From positions 1,364,001 to 1,428,000 of the forward strand of contig NZ_CP017560.1 in NCBI RefSeq assembly GCF_001753205.1: DNA of 64,000 nucleotides, written 5' to 3'. Source of the DNA: Sporosarcina ureilytica (lineage in GTDB: Bacteria; Bacillota; Bacilli; Bacillales_A; Planococcaceae). Shown here in pieces: positions 54,842 through 63,816 of the stretch; the first letter of the stretch is position 1, and each line of letters opens with the position of its first letter. Position numbers and translations under genes: made by a program. A model generated the notes under the pieces. It did no database searches. It was given only the letters and a program-made list of their open reading frames with translations, and was not told the origin of the DNA.

Positions 54842-55578
54842 TGGGAAAGCATAAATTACATGTATTACTATCTAAAGAGGAAGTTAATCCAGAGAAAATC
54901 GACCCAGAAACAGTAGTTATCGTGTTTGATGTGTTACTCGCAACGACAACGATTGCAACAGTCCTTCATTACGGGGCGAAAGAAGTGATTCCGGTTATGA
55001 ATGGGGAGGAAGCACTAAAAGTTTCTGAAGGTTTGCAACAATGCGCGGCAATTCTGACCGGGGAATATGAGGGCAGAACAATCGAAGGATTTGTGGATCC
55101 ACTGCCGTCTATTCTAAAAGACTCTGCTGCCGACAAAACAATTGTATTGTCAACGACCAATGGAACAGTTGCGATTGGGAACGTTTCAAAGGCGAAAAAT
55201 ATTTATGCTGCGTCCTTAGTAAACGTAAGGGCTGTCGCAAGGAAAATTGCGAAAGACCATGCCAATAAAAAAATTCTGCTTGTTTGTGCGGGAGGTTCAA
55301 TGCGGCGGTTTGCGATGGAAGACTTTTACGGTGCAGGATGCTTTATTGATAAGTTAATGAGTCAAAATAATTCCTGGGAATTAACAGATTCAGCGAATAC
55401 GGCACTATTTTTTTACCGCGGGAATGAAACAGAGAGTAAGCACGTATTAATGAAATCGGAAACTGGAAAAATGATGTTACAAATGGGGCTAGAATTAGAT
55501 GTTCAATTTGCGAGTGAACTAGGATCGATAGACGTAGTTCCGCGTTATGAAAACGGGAAAATGATTGCAACAAAATAA
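54841..55578 (+). CDS. comB: 2-phosphosulfolactate phosphatase (ComB family)
   Basis: 245 residues. Family motifs FDVLLATTTIATVLHYGAKEVIP, GEYEGRTIEGFVDPLPS, LSTTNGTVAI and VCAGGSMRRFAMEDFYGAGCFIDKL are all present. ComB removes phosphate from 2-phosphosulfolactate, in coenzyme M or sulfolactate biosynthesis. Its place inside an acyl-CoA catabolic operon is unexpected. Preceded directly by a kinase-fold gene, it may act on a phosphorylated intermediate of that pathway instead. ATG 54841 overlaps the previous stop; the ribosome binding site is weak. Confidence 0.82.
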   Translation: MGKHKLHVLLSKEEVNPEKIDPETVVIVFDVLLATTTIATVLHYGAKEVIPVMNGEEALKVSEGLQQCAAILTGEYEGRTIEGFVDPLPSILKDSAADKTIVLSTTNGTVAIGNVSKAKNIYAASLVNVRAVARKIAKDHANKKILLVCAGGSMRRFAMEDFYGAGCFIDKLMSQNNSWELTDSANTALFFYRGNETESKHVLMKSETGKMMLQMGLELDVQFASELGSIDVVPRYENGKMIATK

Positions 55579-55590
55579 GGAGGAATAAAT

Positions 55591-56589
55591 ATGGAAACGA
55601 CAACAGTAAAGACGATGAAAGCCATTAGGTTTGATGAATATGGGGGGCCAGATGTATTAAAGTTTATGGATGTCGACCAACCAGAAATTGGGAATCATGA
55701 AGTCTTAGTTAAAGTTAAGGCAATCGGTGTTAATTATGCAGATACAGCACGACGTGAAGGGAAGTATGTCGTGCCAACAGATTTACCTTTCATTCCAGGG
55801 GCGGAAATCGCAGGCGAAATTGTCTCCGTTGGAAAGGATGTCACACGTTTCAAACCTGGTGCGCGCGTTGTGTCGCTAATCGAATCAGGGGGATATGCGG
55901 AATATGCGAAGGTGCATGAAATGGTTCTGGCGCCAATTCCAGACGGAGTTGCTTTTACGGATGCAGTCGCACTGCCTTTACAAGGTCAAACAGCCTATCA
56001 TATTTTAAAAACAATGGGTCGCCTAGAAAAAGGGGAAACTGTACTCGTTCATGCTGCGGCAGGTGGAGTAGGGGCGATTTCAGTTCAACTTGCGAAAATT
56101 TTCGGCGCAGGTAAAATCATCGCAACTGCAAGTTCAGATGAAAAACTGGCCCATGCCAAAGAATTGGGCGCAGATCATCTCATTAATTACACGGAAGATG
56201 GTTGGGAATTAAAAGTCAGAGAATTAACAGGTGGCAAGGGCGTCAACGTAGCACTAGAAATGGTTGGCGGCGATATTTTCAATAAAACACTTAAATGTTT
56301 AGCGCCTTTTGGACGCTTAGTGATTTTCGGAGCAGCAAGCGGTGAACAAGCGCAACTATATGCGGGACAGCTTATGCGTCGAAATCAATCGGTCATCGGC
56401 TTTTTCTTACCACAAATTATGCAAAACCCGAAACTTTATCAAAGTAGTTTCGAAGAGTTGTTAAGTTATATTAATGATGGAAAACTTAAATTGACAATTG
56501 GCGGCACTTATCAATTGGAAGACGCAGCTGAAGTACATCGACTGCTTCAAGGTAGAAAAACGATGGGCAAACTTGTTCTTTTACCGTAA
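55591..56589 (+). CDS. Quinone oxidoreductase-type zinc-free alcohol dehydrogenase family protein
   Basis: 332 residues of the medium-chain dehydrogenase family. The NADPH-binding motif is AAAGGVGAISVQLAK, preceded by the catalytic-domain segment GVNYADTARREGKY. The structural zinc cysteines of classical alcohol dehydrogenases are missing, so it belongs with quinone/enone reductases. The substrate is probably an enone or enoyl-type compound. Start ATG 55591 follows AAGGAGG; twelve bases separate it from comB. Last gene of the left operon. Confidence 0.85.
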   Translation: METTTVKTMKAIRFDEYGGPDVLKFMDVDQPEIGNHEVLVKVKAIGVNYADTARREGKYVVPTDLPFIPGAEIAGEIVSVGKDVTRFKPGARVVSLIESGGYAEYAKVHEMVLAPIPDGVAFTDAVALPLQGQTAYHILKTMGRLEKGETVLVHAAAGGVGAISVQLAKIFGAGKIIATASSDEKLAHAKELGADHLINYTEDGWELKVRELTGGKGVNVALEMVGGDIFNKTLKCLAPFGRLVIFGAASGEQAQLYAGQLMRRNQSVIGFFLPQIMQNPKLYQSSFEELLSYINDGKLKLTIGGTYQLEDAAEVHRLLQGRKTMGKLVLLP

Positions 56590-56828
56590 CAACCTAAATC
56601 GATAGCCTGAGCGATAAGACTGGCAGTCATCTTCTTGCTAGCTTATCGCATAGGTATCAACAAGTGAACCAGCAATTGTCCGCTTATAGCGTAAATAAAC
56701 AATTAAAAATCAAAAGTAGTAAAATTTAGTTTGAATTAACAGAAAACATAATGTATACTGAATTTAATTGTGAATAAATTGTGACAGCGAATTTTTTCGC
56801 TAGCATGAAATCTTTTTGTCATTAACAT

Positions 56829-56842
56829 ACTATCCGGTTAGT
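56829..56842. promoter_or_regulatory. Candidate TetR operator, site B
   Basis: ACTATCCGGTTAGT, the second copy of the 14-base motif. The right half is identical to site A. Its centre is 35 bases from that of site C. Confidence 0.65.
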
Positions 56843-56863
56843 AGAGTCGATTCTATTCAACAT

Positions 56864-56877
56864 ACTAACCGATTGGT
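56864..56877. promoter_or_regulatory. Candidate TetR operator, site C
   Basis: ACTAACCGATTGGT, flanked by T and A so that TACTAACC faces GATTGGTA. It is the third copy of the motif, 46 bases before the first gene of the right operon. Confidence 0.65.
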
Positions 56878-56922
56878 ATATTCATAAATTCATTGTAATA
56901 GAATTTCCTAGGAGGGGCTAAC

Positions 56923-57693
56923 ATGACAACATCATTATTTGATTTAAAAGGAAAAACAGCGATTGTGACAGGGGGCGGTAGTGGATTAGGGCGGGATATT
57001 GCAAAAGTATTTGCTGAATACGGAGCAAACGTCGCGATCTGTTCACGCAAACTAGAAAACTGTCGTGATACTGCGACTGAAATTGAAAATGAATATGGCG
57101 TTAAAACAATGGCTTACGAATGTGATGTAAGTCAGGAAGAGCATGTTAAACGGATAGTAGAATCAGTCATTGCTGATTTTGGTCAAATCGATATTCTTGT
57201 CAACAACAGTGGCGCGACGTGGGGTGAAAAAGTAGAGGACATGCCATTAGCAGCTTGGAATAAAGTATTTGATGTTAACGTAACGGGTACTTTCCTCATG
57301 TCTAGAGAAGTTGGAAGAAATATGATTTCGAACGGTTCTGGAAAAATTATTAATATCGGCTCTGTCGCCGGGATAAAGGCAGAATCAGGCGAAGTATTGA
57401 ATGCAATCGGCTATAGCTCAAGTAAAGCAGCGGTCCACCACTTCACGAGAGACTTGGCGAAGAAATGGGCGGAACATGGCATTAATGTCAATGCGATTGC
57501 ACCAGGATTTTTCGAAACAAAAATGACAAGAGGTGTTCTAGAGAAAAGTGGGGATAAAATCCGAAACAATAACCCTATGAAAAGATTAGGAGACCCAGAT
57601 TCATTGAAAGGTATTGCGCTTTTTCTAGCCAGTAACGCAAGTAGTTTTATCACTGGACAAATTATTGCAGTAGACGGCGGAAGTTCTCTATAG
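56923..57693 (+). CDS. Short-chain dehydrogenase/reductase
   Basis: 256 residues. Nucleotide motif TGGGSGLG at 16-23, NNSG at about 94-97, catalytic Ser147, Tyr164 and Lys168, and the C-terminal PG motif (APGFFETKMT). It oxidises or reduces a hydroxyl/keto group with NAD(P). First gene of the right operon, starting 46 bases after operator C behind TAGGAGGGG. The exact substrate is unknown, but 3-hydroxyacyl-CoA is likely from context. Confidence 0.88.
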   Translation: MTTSLFDLKGKTAIVTGGGSGLGRDIAKVFAEYGANVAICSRKLENCRDTATEIENEYGVKTMAYECDVSQEEHVKRIVESVIADFGQIDILVNNSGATWGEKVEDMPLAAWNKVFDVNVTGTFLMSREVGRNMISNGSGKIINIGSVAGIKAESGEVLNAIGYSSSKAAVHHFTRDLAKKWAEHGINVNAIAPGFFETKMTRGVLEKSGDKIRNNNPMKRLGDPDSLKGIALFLASNASSFITGQIIAVDGGSSL

Positions 57694-57713
57694 AATTTAA
57701 AGGGGGAAAAAAG

Positions 57714-59315
57714 ATGGACAGACCGTGGATGCAACATGTAGCAGAAGGAAACCCGAAGCACATCGAGATTCCAAACTTATCTCTGACACAATTGCTCGAT
57801 GAAGCCATCGCAACTTATCCCAAACATACCGCGATGACATTTTTTAAGAACACATATACCTATACCGATCTGGATGAAAAGATTAAGCAAACGGCATGTG
57901 CACTTACTGAAAAGGGCGTTCAAAAAGGGGATCGAGTTGCACTGATGCTTCCAAATTGTCCGCAATATCCAATTAGTTTCTACGGGGCACTTCATTGCGG
58001 GGCTACAATCGTTCAAGTGAATCCGATGTATCAAGTCTCTGAGCTCATTCATATTTTAAATGATTCAGGCACAAAGGTTTTGATCATTTTGGATAAATTA
58101 CTACCTTTATTTGAAAGTATTCGAAAGCAAACGCCGGTTGAAAAAGTGATTGCAGTCTCTATTGAAAGCAGTTCTATGCCGAATGAACTCGTCCCTCAAG
58201 CAGAAAGTGCATTGCCAGATGTGGATATCAATCCTACGGAAGATGTTGCTGTCCTACAGTACACGGGCGGGACAACAGGTACGCCAAAAGGTGCGATGTT
58301 AACCCACTTTAATATCGTCGCCAACACATTACAAAGCGCAGCGACTTCTTTTGTGAGAACGAATTTCGGTAAAGAACGTGTGTTAACAGCAATCCCGTTA
58401 TTTCACGTTTATGGCATGACAAGTGCAATGTGTGTGACTTTTCACATCGGAGGCAATTTAATATTGGTTCCTAGATTTGATGTAGAGCAACTTGTTTCAA
58501 TCATAGAAAAGTCGAAGCCTACTTCGTTACCTGGTGTGCCAACGATGTATATCGCACTTGTTAATTATTATAAAACGAAAAAATTCGATTTGAGCTGTCT
58601 CAATTTATGTTCAAGTGGTTCAGCACCTTTGCCTCTTGAAATCCTCAATCGTTTTAATGAATTAAGTGGCACGACTGTGGCGGAAGGGTATGGGCTTTCT
58701 GAGGCTTCACCAGTCACCCATCGAAATCCAGTTAGGGGGTTACAAAAAGAAGGAAGTATTGGCATTCCGATTCCGAATACCGATGCCAAAATTGTTGATG
58801 TAGCCACTGGGGAGCACACACTTCCTTACGGTGAAGTTGGTGAACTGATCATAAAAGGCCCACAAATTATGAAAGGTTATTGGAATCAACCAGAGGAAAC
58901 GGAACATACAATTCGCAACGGCTGGTTGTACACTGGTGATCTTGCAACAATGGATGCTGATGGGTTCTTTTATATTGTCGGAAGGAAAAAAGAAATGATT
59001 ATTGCAAGCGGTTACAATGTTTATCCAATCGAGGTGGAAAATGTCATTTATACACATCCAGCCGTCCTCGAAGCAGCCGTTTTCGGCGTACCCGATGAAT
59101 ATAGAGGAGAAACAATCCGTGCAGTGGTTGCATTAAAGAAAGATTGCACACTTACTGAAGAAGAATTACTAGCGCATTGTCGTTCAAATTTATCAGCGTA
59201 TAAAATACCTGAAGACGTCATCTTCGTGGAAGAACTCCCGAAAACAGCAGTAGGGAAAATCTTGAAAAGAACACTACAAGAGCAATTTACAACCGTTAAT
59301 TCGAAAACTAAATAA
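57714..59315 (+). CDS. Fatty acid/carboxylate-CoA ligase
   Basis: 533 residues of the AMP-forming ligase family: YTGGTTGTPKGAMLTH, GYGLSE, YTGDLATMD, GRKKEMI and the terminal PKTAVGKILKRT lysine motif are complete. It is shorter than the lcfA product at 4346, mainly in the N-terminal and linker regions. It should activate the carboxylic acid that the cluster degrades. Start ATG 57714 lies behind AAGGGGG. Confidence 0.9.
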   Translation: MDRPWMQHVAEGNPKHIEIPNLSLTQLLDEAIATYPKHTAMTFFKNTYTYTDLDEKIKQTACALTEKGVQKGDRVALMLPNCPQYPISFYGALHCGATIVQVNPMYQVSELIHILNDSGTKVLIILDKLLPLFESIRKQTPVEKVIAVSIESSSMPNELVPQAESALPDVDINPTEDVAVLQYTGGTTGTPKGAMLTHFNIVANTLQSAATSFVRTNFGKERVLTAIPLFHVYGMTSAMCVTFHIGGNLILVPRFDVEQLVSIIEKSKPTSLPGVPTMYIALVNYYKTKKFDLSCLNLCSSGSAPLPLEILNRFNELSGTTVAEGYGLSEASPVTHRNPVRGLQKEGSIGIPIPNTDAKIVDVATGEHTLPYGEVGELIIKGPQIMKGYWNQPEETEHTIRNGWLYTGDLATMDADGFFYIVGRKKEMIIASGYNVYPIEVENVIYTHPAVLEAAVFGVPDEYRGETIRAVVALKKDCTLTEEELLAHCRSNLSAYKIPEDVIFVEELPKTAVGKILKRTLQEQFTTVNSKTK

Positions 59316-59343
59316 ATATAATCATAGAGATGGAGTGACCGAT

Positions 59344-60522
59344 ATGCATTTACGTTTATCAGAAGAACAAAAAATGGTTCAACAAACGATTAGAAGATTT
59401 GTAGAAAAAGAATTAATCCCACTTGAGTTTGAGGTGTTAAAAAATGAACGTGAAGGAAAGCCGGGCATTTCACCTGAAAAACTGAGAGAACTGCAATTAA
59501 AAGCGAAAGAATTCGGGTTCTGGGGGATTAACACGCCGGAGGAATACGGCGGAGCGGATTTAGGCCAAATGATGCTGGCGATTGTGTTAATGGAAGTGTC
59601 TAAAACGTTCGTCCCTTTCACATTTGGCGGTTCAGCAGACAATATTCTCTACTATGGAAATGAAGCACAAAAGAAAAAATACTTAATTCCAACGATTAAT
59701 GGAGAAAAGAAGTCTTGCTTTGCGATTACAGAACCAGGTGCAGGCTCTGACACGAGAAACATACGAATGACTGCAGTGAAAGACGGCAATGAGTGGGTTT
59801 TAAATGGGGAGAAAACATTTATTACTGGCGGTAATGAAGCGGATTTCACGATGGCCATTGCAATTACAGATAAAGATTTGCATGCCAAATCAAAAGGTAG
59901 AAAAGGTGTCACTTGTTTCATCGTTGACCGAGATATGGGATGGAAATCTGAGTACATCGATACGATGGGTGAGTGGGGACCAGCTGGTTTAGTGTTCGAA
60001 AATGTTCGGGTTCCAGAAGAAAATATTTTAGGGGAGTTACACGGCGGCTACAATCTTGGGCTTGAGTGGATTGGCTTTGCAAGATGGGTGGTTGGTGCTC
60101 GTGCTGTTGGAATGGCGGAACGCCTGCTTCAAATGGCAATTGATTATTCAAAAGAAAGAGAGACTTTCGGGAAACCAATCGCAGAAAGACAAGCAATTCA
60201 GTGGCCAATTGCGGATTCAGCGGTTGAGATTGAAGCAGCTAGATGGCTCGTCCTGAATGCGGCATTTACGCTCGATCAAGAAGAAGATAACCGCCACTTA
60301 GCGGCAATGGCGAAACTGTACGGCGCCAATATGGGGAACCGCGTCGTTGATAGAGTGCTGCAAATCCATGGCGGAATGGGCTATACACGAGAACTGCCGA
60401 TTGAAAGATGGTACCGTGAAGCGCGACTGTGGAGAATTTATGATGGTACTGACGAAATCCAAAGACTGATTATTTCGAGAGATTTATTAAAAGGCAATGT
60501 AAAAGTCGGACAATACGTATAA
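59344..60522 (+). CDS. Acyl-CoA dehydrogenase
   Basis: 392 residues. CFAITEPGAGSDTRNIRMTA and the C-terminal QIHGGMGYTRELPIERWYREARLWRIYDGTDEIQR region are those of a standard acyl-CoA dehydrogenase; the ERW-Y-R-A-IYDGTDE run is intact. It differs clearly from the dehydrogenase at 51015. ATG 59344 follows GATGGAG; GTG 59335 is in frame but lies on that site. Confidence 0.92.
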   Translation: MHLRLSEEQKMVQQTIRRFVEKELIPLEFEVLKNEREGKPGISPEKLRELQLKAKEFGFWGINTPEEYGGADLGQMMLAIVLMEVSKTFVPFTFGGSADNILYYGNEAQKKKYLIPTINGEKKSCFAITEPGAGSDTRNIRMTAVKDGNEWVLNGEKTFITGGNEADFTMAIAITDKDLHAKSKGRKGVTCFIVDRDMGWKSEYIDTMGEWGPAGLVFENVRVPEENILGELHGGYNLGLEWIGFARWVVGARAVGMAERLLQMAIDYSKERETFGKPIAERQAIQWPIADSAVEIEAARWLVLNAAFTLDQEEDNRHLAAMAKLYGANMGNRVVDRVLQIHGGMGYTRELPIERWYREARLWRIYDGTDEIQRLIISRDLLKGNVKVGQYV

Positions 60523-60550
60523 GAAAAACAAAGGAAAAGAGGGATGGCAT

Positions 60551-61315
60551 ATGGGGAATCGATTTAATGGTAGAACGGCAATCGTGACAGGTGGAAGTCG
60601 CGGAATTGGAAGAGCAATCGTCGAACAATTTGCCGGAGAAAGTGCAAATGTTGCCATTATTGATGTCAATGAAGAGGCGCTCGCTGAAGCGGAGAAGTAT
60701 TTAAAAGAACAAGGCTACGATGTTTATACGAAAGTTGCCAGTGTGACAAATCGTGAAGAAGTCGAGTCAGCGATGGAAGAAATTCATGAAAAGTTCGGTT
60801 CAATAGATGTTTTAGTGAACAACGCTGGCGTTATTCGAGATAATCTACTCTTCAAAATGACAGATGATGATTGGGATACTGTAATGGATGTCCATTTGAA
60901 AGGGGCTTTCTATGCATCGCGTGCTGCGCAGGTGTATATGACGAAAAATAATTACGGACGTATTATTAATATTTCATCCACATCCGCATTAGGCAATCGC
61001 GGACAATCAAATTATGCGACTGCAAAAGCAGGACTGCAAGGATTAACGAAAACGTTAGCGATTGAACTTGGTAAATTCGGTATCACAGCAAATGCGGTCG
61101 CACCAGGATTTATTGAAACAGATATGACGAAGGCGACAGCTGAACGGATCGGCATTTCATTTGAGCAGTTAGTGGAGGCAAGTGTCAGTAATATTCCAGT
61201 CGGCCGAAGCGGAAAGCCCGAGGACATCGCAAATGCCATCCTATTTTTCGCAGATGAAAAGTCTTCATTTGTAAACGGACAAGTGATTTATGTCGCAGGC
61301 GGACCTAAGAACTAA
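60551..61315 (+). CDS. Short-chain dehydrogenase/reductase (FabG-like)
   Basis: 254 residues: TGGSRGIG (13-20), NNAG, catalytic Ser142, Tyr155 and Lys159, and VAPGFIETDMT. This type includes 3-oxoacyl-ACP reductases and (R)-3-hydroxyacyl-CoA dehydrogenases. Together with the MaoC pair downstream it would oxidise the (R)-hydroxy product. It follows the dehydrogenase by 28 bases. Confidence 0.9.
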   Translation: MGNRFNGRTAIVTGGSRGIGRAIVEQFAGESANVAIIDVNEEALAEAEKYLKEQGYDVYTKVASVTNREEVESAMEEIHEKFGSIDVLVNNAGVIRDNLLFKMTDDDWDTVMDVHLKGAFYASRAAQVYMTKNNYGRIINISSTSALGNRGQSNYATAKAGLQGLTKTLAIELGKFGITANAVAPGFIETDMTKATAERIGISFEQLVEASVSNIPVGRSGKPEDIANAILFFADEKSSFVNGQVIYVAGGPKN

Positions 61316-61329
61316 TAGGAGGTAACAAG

Positions 61330-61779
61330 ATGCTAAAAGATGTGATCGGAAAACGTTCTGAAACGATAAAAAACACAATTGAAAGAGGCGCTGTGAAGAA
61401 ATTCGCAGAAGCGATTGGAGATTTATCGCCAATTTATTATGACGAAGTGGCTGGGAAAAACTCTAGATTTAAACGGAATATCGCTCCGCCAACTTTTCCA
61501 GTAACGTTTGAATTTGGTGCGGTTGCGGACTTAGCATTACCGCCGAAAGGACTCATACACGGTGAGCAAGCTTTTCATTATAAACGTCCGCTATTTGTAG
61601 GTGAAGACGTATATTGTTTCACGGAAGTAAAAGATTACTACGAAAAAACCGGGGGCTTCGGCAAGATGGGCTTTCTCGTCCTAACACGTCACGGCCTTGA
61701 TAGCAATGACAAACTAATCTTTACAGAGGAGCGTGTCATTATTATTAATGAAGAGGTGCGAAAGGGGATGCTCGTATGA
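61330..61779 (+). CDS. MaoC-type N-terminal domain protein (FAS1-like dehydratase half)
   Basis: 149 residues, hot-dog fold of the MaoC_dehydrat_N type: FAEAIGDLSPIYYDEVAG, APPTFPVTFEF, HGEQAFHYKRPLFVGEDV. In the hydratase-2 motif the aspartate is present (Asp31) but the catalytic histidine position is Tyr36, so this half is probably non-catalytic. It overlaps the next gene by four bases, which suggests the two proteins form a heteromeric hydratase, as ChsH1-ChsH2 do in steroid catabolism. Confidence 0.88.
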   Translation: MLKDVIGKRSETIKNTIERGAVKKFAEAIGDLSPIYYDEVAGKNSRFKRNIAPPTFPVTFEFGAVADLALPPKGLIHGEQAFHYKRPLFVGEDVYCFTEVKDYYEKTGGFGKMGFLVLTRHGLDSNDKLIFTEERVIIINEEVRKGMLV

Positions 61780-62177
61780 GTACAATTACGGCACTGCAAG
61801 TAGGCGAAAGCTTAGCTGACGTTCAATTAAATCCGGTTAGCCGACTTGATTTAATTAAATATGCTGGTGCATCGGGTGATTTTAATCCGATTCATACAAT
61901 TGACGAAGAGGCAACAAACGCCGGTCTGCCAGGGATTATCGCACACGGTATGTGGACGATGGGCAACTTAGCAAAACTTTTCACACCTTACGTTGAAGAA
62001 GGGTTTATTAAAGATTATTCGATCCGATTTAGAGGAATGGTTTTTCTTAATGATGTGATTACGTTAAAAGCGACATTAGCGGAAAGAAATGAGAATACGT
62101 TAACGTTTACTGTCGTCGCGCTGAATCAACATGAAAAAGAAGTTGTGAAAGGCCATATTGTTTTTCAGGAAGCATAA
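61776..62177 (+). CDS. MaoC-family (R)-enoyl-CoA hydratase half
   Basis: 133 residues. The complete hydratase-2 motif is present, with Asp35, Asn37 and His40 in GASGDFNPIHTIDEEA, and GIIAHGMWTMG follows. It should be the catalytic partner of the preceding protein, hydrating trans-2-enoyl-CoA to (R)-3-hydroxyacyl-CoA. The ATG overlaps the stop of its partner. Confidence 0.9.
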   Translation: MSTITALQVGESLADVQLNPVSRLDLIKYAGASGDFNPIHTIDEEATNAGLPGIIAHGMWTMGNLAKLFTPYVEEGFIKDYSIRFRGMVFLNDVITLKATLAERNENTLTFTVVALNQHEKEVVKGHIVFQEA

Positions 62178-62211
62178 ACCAAATAAACAATAAACGAAGG
62201 GCGGAAATAAA

Positions 62212-63384
62212 ATGGGAAGAGATGCGGTAATTGTTTCAGCGGTAAGGACGGCAATTGCAAGACAGGGCGGTGCACTTGCATCGGTCCCTGCCCATGTTTA
62301 CGGGGCGGAAGTAATTAAAGAAGCGTTAAGCAGGGCGAATGTTTCAGCTGATCAAGTTGACGATGTCATTATGGGGAATGTGTTAAGTGGTGGCGGAAAC
62401 ATTGCTAGATTAACAGCTTTAGAAACAGGTTTGTCTATGGATCTTCCAGGTTTAACAATAGATCGACAATGCGGTTCTGGCATTAATTCAATTAATTTAG
62501 CTGCACAAGCCATTTGGGCGGGAGATGGCGATGTGTTCGTCGCAGGGGGCATTGAAAGTATGAGCCGGGCACCTTATTTAATGGAGCGTCCAGAAAGAGC
62601 GTACAATTCTATGCCGCCTCGCTTTACAAAATCGCAATTATCGCCTGATGAAATTGGCAACCCACCAATGGGGATTACAGCAGAAAATTTAGCTGAAAAA
62701 TATGAGGTCGGTCGAGAAGAACAAGATGAATTCTCGCTTCAAAGTCAGCAGAAAATGGCGAGGGCTATGGAAGAAGGACGTTTTGATGAACAAATTGTCC
62801 CAATTACGATTCCGGTACGAAAAGGAGAGCCAATTGTCTTTAAAGTAGACGAACATCCGCGCCCTGAAACGTCAAAAGAAGCTTTAGCCAAATTACGTCC
62901 AGTTTTTCTTGAAGGCGGCACTGTGACAGCGGGCAGTAGCTCTGGTTTAAATGACGCTGCTTCGGCAGTGGTTGTGATGTCCAGGGAAAAAGCGGAACAA
63001 TTAGGGGTAAAACCGCTAGCTGTGATTCGTGCACATGCAGTCGCAGGAGTAGATCCGAATATTATGGGGATTGGCCCGGTTCCAGCTACTAATAAAGTAT
63101 TAGAAAAAGCAGGACTTCAATTAGATGAAATTGATTTAATTGAAATTAACGAAGCATTTGCAGTCCAAGTGCTTGCCTGTAACCGTGAACTGAATATGGA
63201 TCTCGAAAAAGTGAATGTGAATGGCGGTGCAATTGCACACGGTCATCCGCTTGGCGCAACGGGGGCTATTTTAGCCACAAAAGCAGTTTATGAGTTACAG
63301 CGTTCCGGTGGAAGGTATGCACTCATTACGGCCTGTATTGGCGGCGGGCAAGGCATCGCAACAATTATTGAACGCGAACAATGA
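62212..63384 (+). CDS. Acetyl-CoA C-acyltransferase (thiolase)
   Basis: 390 residues. The nucleophile is Cys87 ([16 protein letters not shown]), the active-site histidine is in [15 protein letters not shown], and the second cysteine in TACIGGGQG. It cleaves 3-ketoacyl-CoA with CoA, the last step of a beta-oxidation round. ATG 62212 follows a GGGCGG-type site (AAGGGCGGAAA). Confidence 0.94.
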   Translation: MGRDAVIVSAVRTAIARQGGALASVPAHVYGAEVIKEALSRANVSADQVDDVIMGNVLSGGGNIARLTALETGLSMDLPGLTIDRQCGSGINSINLAAQAIWAGDGDVFVAGGIESMSRAPYLMERPERAYNSMPPRFTKSQLSPDEIGNPPMGITAENLAEKYEVGREEQDEFSLQSQQKMARAMEEGRFDEQIVPITIPVRKGEPIVFKVDEHPRPETSKEALAKLRPVFLEGGTVTAGSSSGLNDAASAVVVMSREKAEQLGVKPLAVIRAHAVAGVDPNIMGIGPVPATNKVLEKAGLQLDEIDLIEINEAFAVQVLACNRELNMDLEKVNVNGGAIAHGHPLGATGAILATKAVYELQRSGGRYALITACIGGGQGIATIIEREQ

Positions 63385-63402
63385 TTTGTTAGGAGGTCTA
63401 TC

Positions 63403-63816
63403 GTGGCAGAAATCGATATCTATGTAAGATATTGCGAAACCGATGCAGGCGGCCATGTAAATAATACAAGTTATTTTGTTTATTTCGAAGAAGCACGAAC
63501 AAAGTTTTTTAAGCTAATCGGTTTTGGACCGCAAGAAAGGTCCATTAACTTTATTGTTGCGCGTACGGAGTGCGATTATTTAGCGCAAGCGTACGCGGGG
63601 CAATCCCTTATTGTTAAAACGAAAGTGTCTAAAGTTGGGACGAAAAGCTATACGATGGCCCATAAAATTTATGATGCGGAGACCGGGGAGCACATCGCAA
63701 AAGGCAGTGCAGTCGTTGTGTGCTTTGATTATGAAGCCCAACAATCAATCGAAATTCCGGATCAACTGCGCGAAAAATTAGAAGAACATAGGGACACAAA
63801 GGAGTTGTCTTCATGA
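63403..63816 (+). CDS. Acyl-CoA thioesterase, hot-dog fold
   Basis: 137 residues starting at GTG 63403 behind AGGAGG. YCETDAGGHVNNTSYFVYFEEARTKFF is the active-site segment of the 4-hydroxybenzoyl-CoA thioesterase family. It may release CoA from stalled intermediates. Its stop overlaps the start of the next gene (ATGA-like). Confidence 0.88.
   Translation: MAEIDIYVRYCETDAGGHVNNTSYFVYFEEARTKFFKLIGFGPQERSINFIVARTECDYLAQAYAGQSLIVKTKVSKVGTKSYTMAHKIYDAETGEHIAKGSAVVVCFDYEAQQSIEIPDQLREKLEEHRDTKELSS

Larger units (their letters stand above)
56590..56922. other. Regulatory spacer between the two halves of the acyl-CoA cluster
   Basis: No gene. GCGATAAG at 56611-56618 with CTTATCGC at 56642-56649 forms a hairpin that may end the left operon, though without a T run. 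The right half carries two candidate TetR operators. TTGTCA near 56817 could be a -35 element. Confidence 0.55.
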
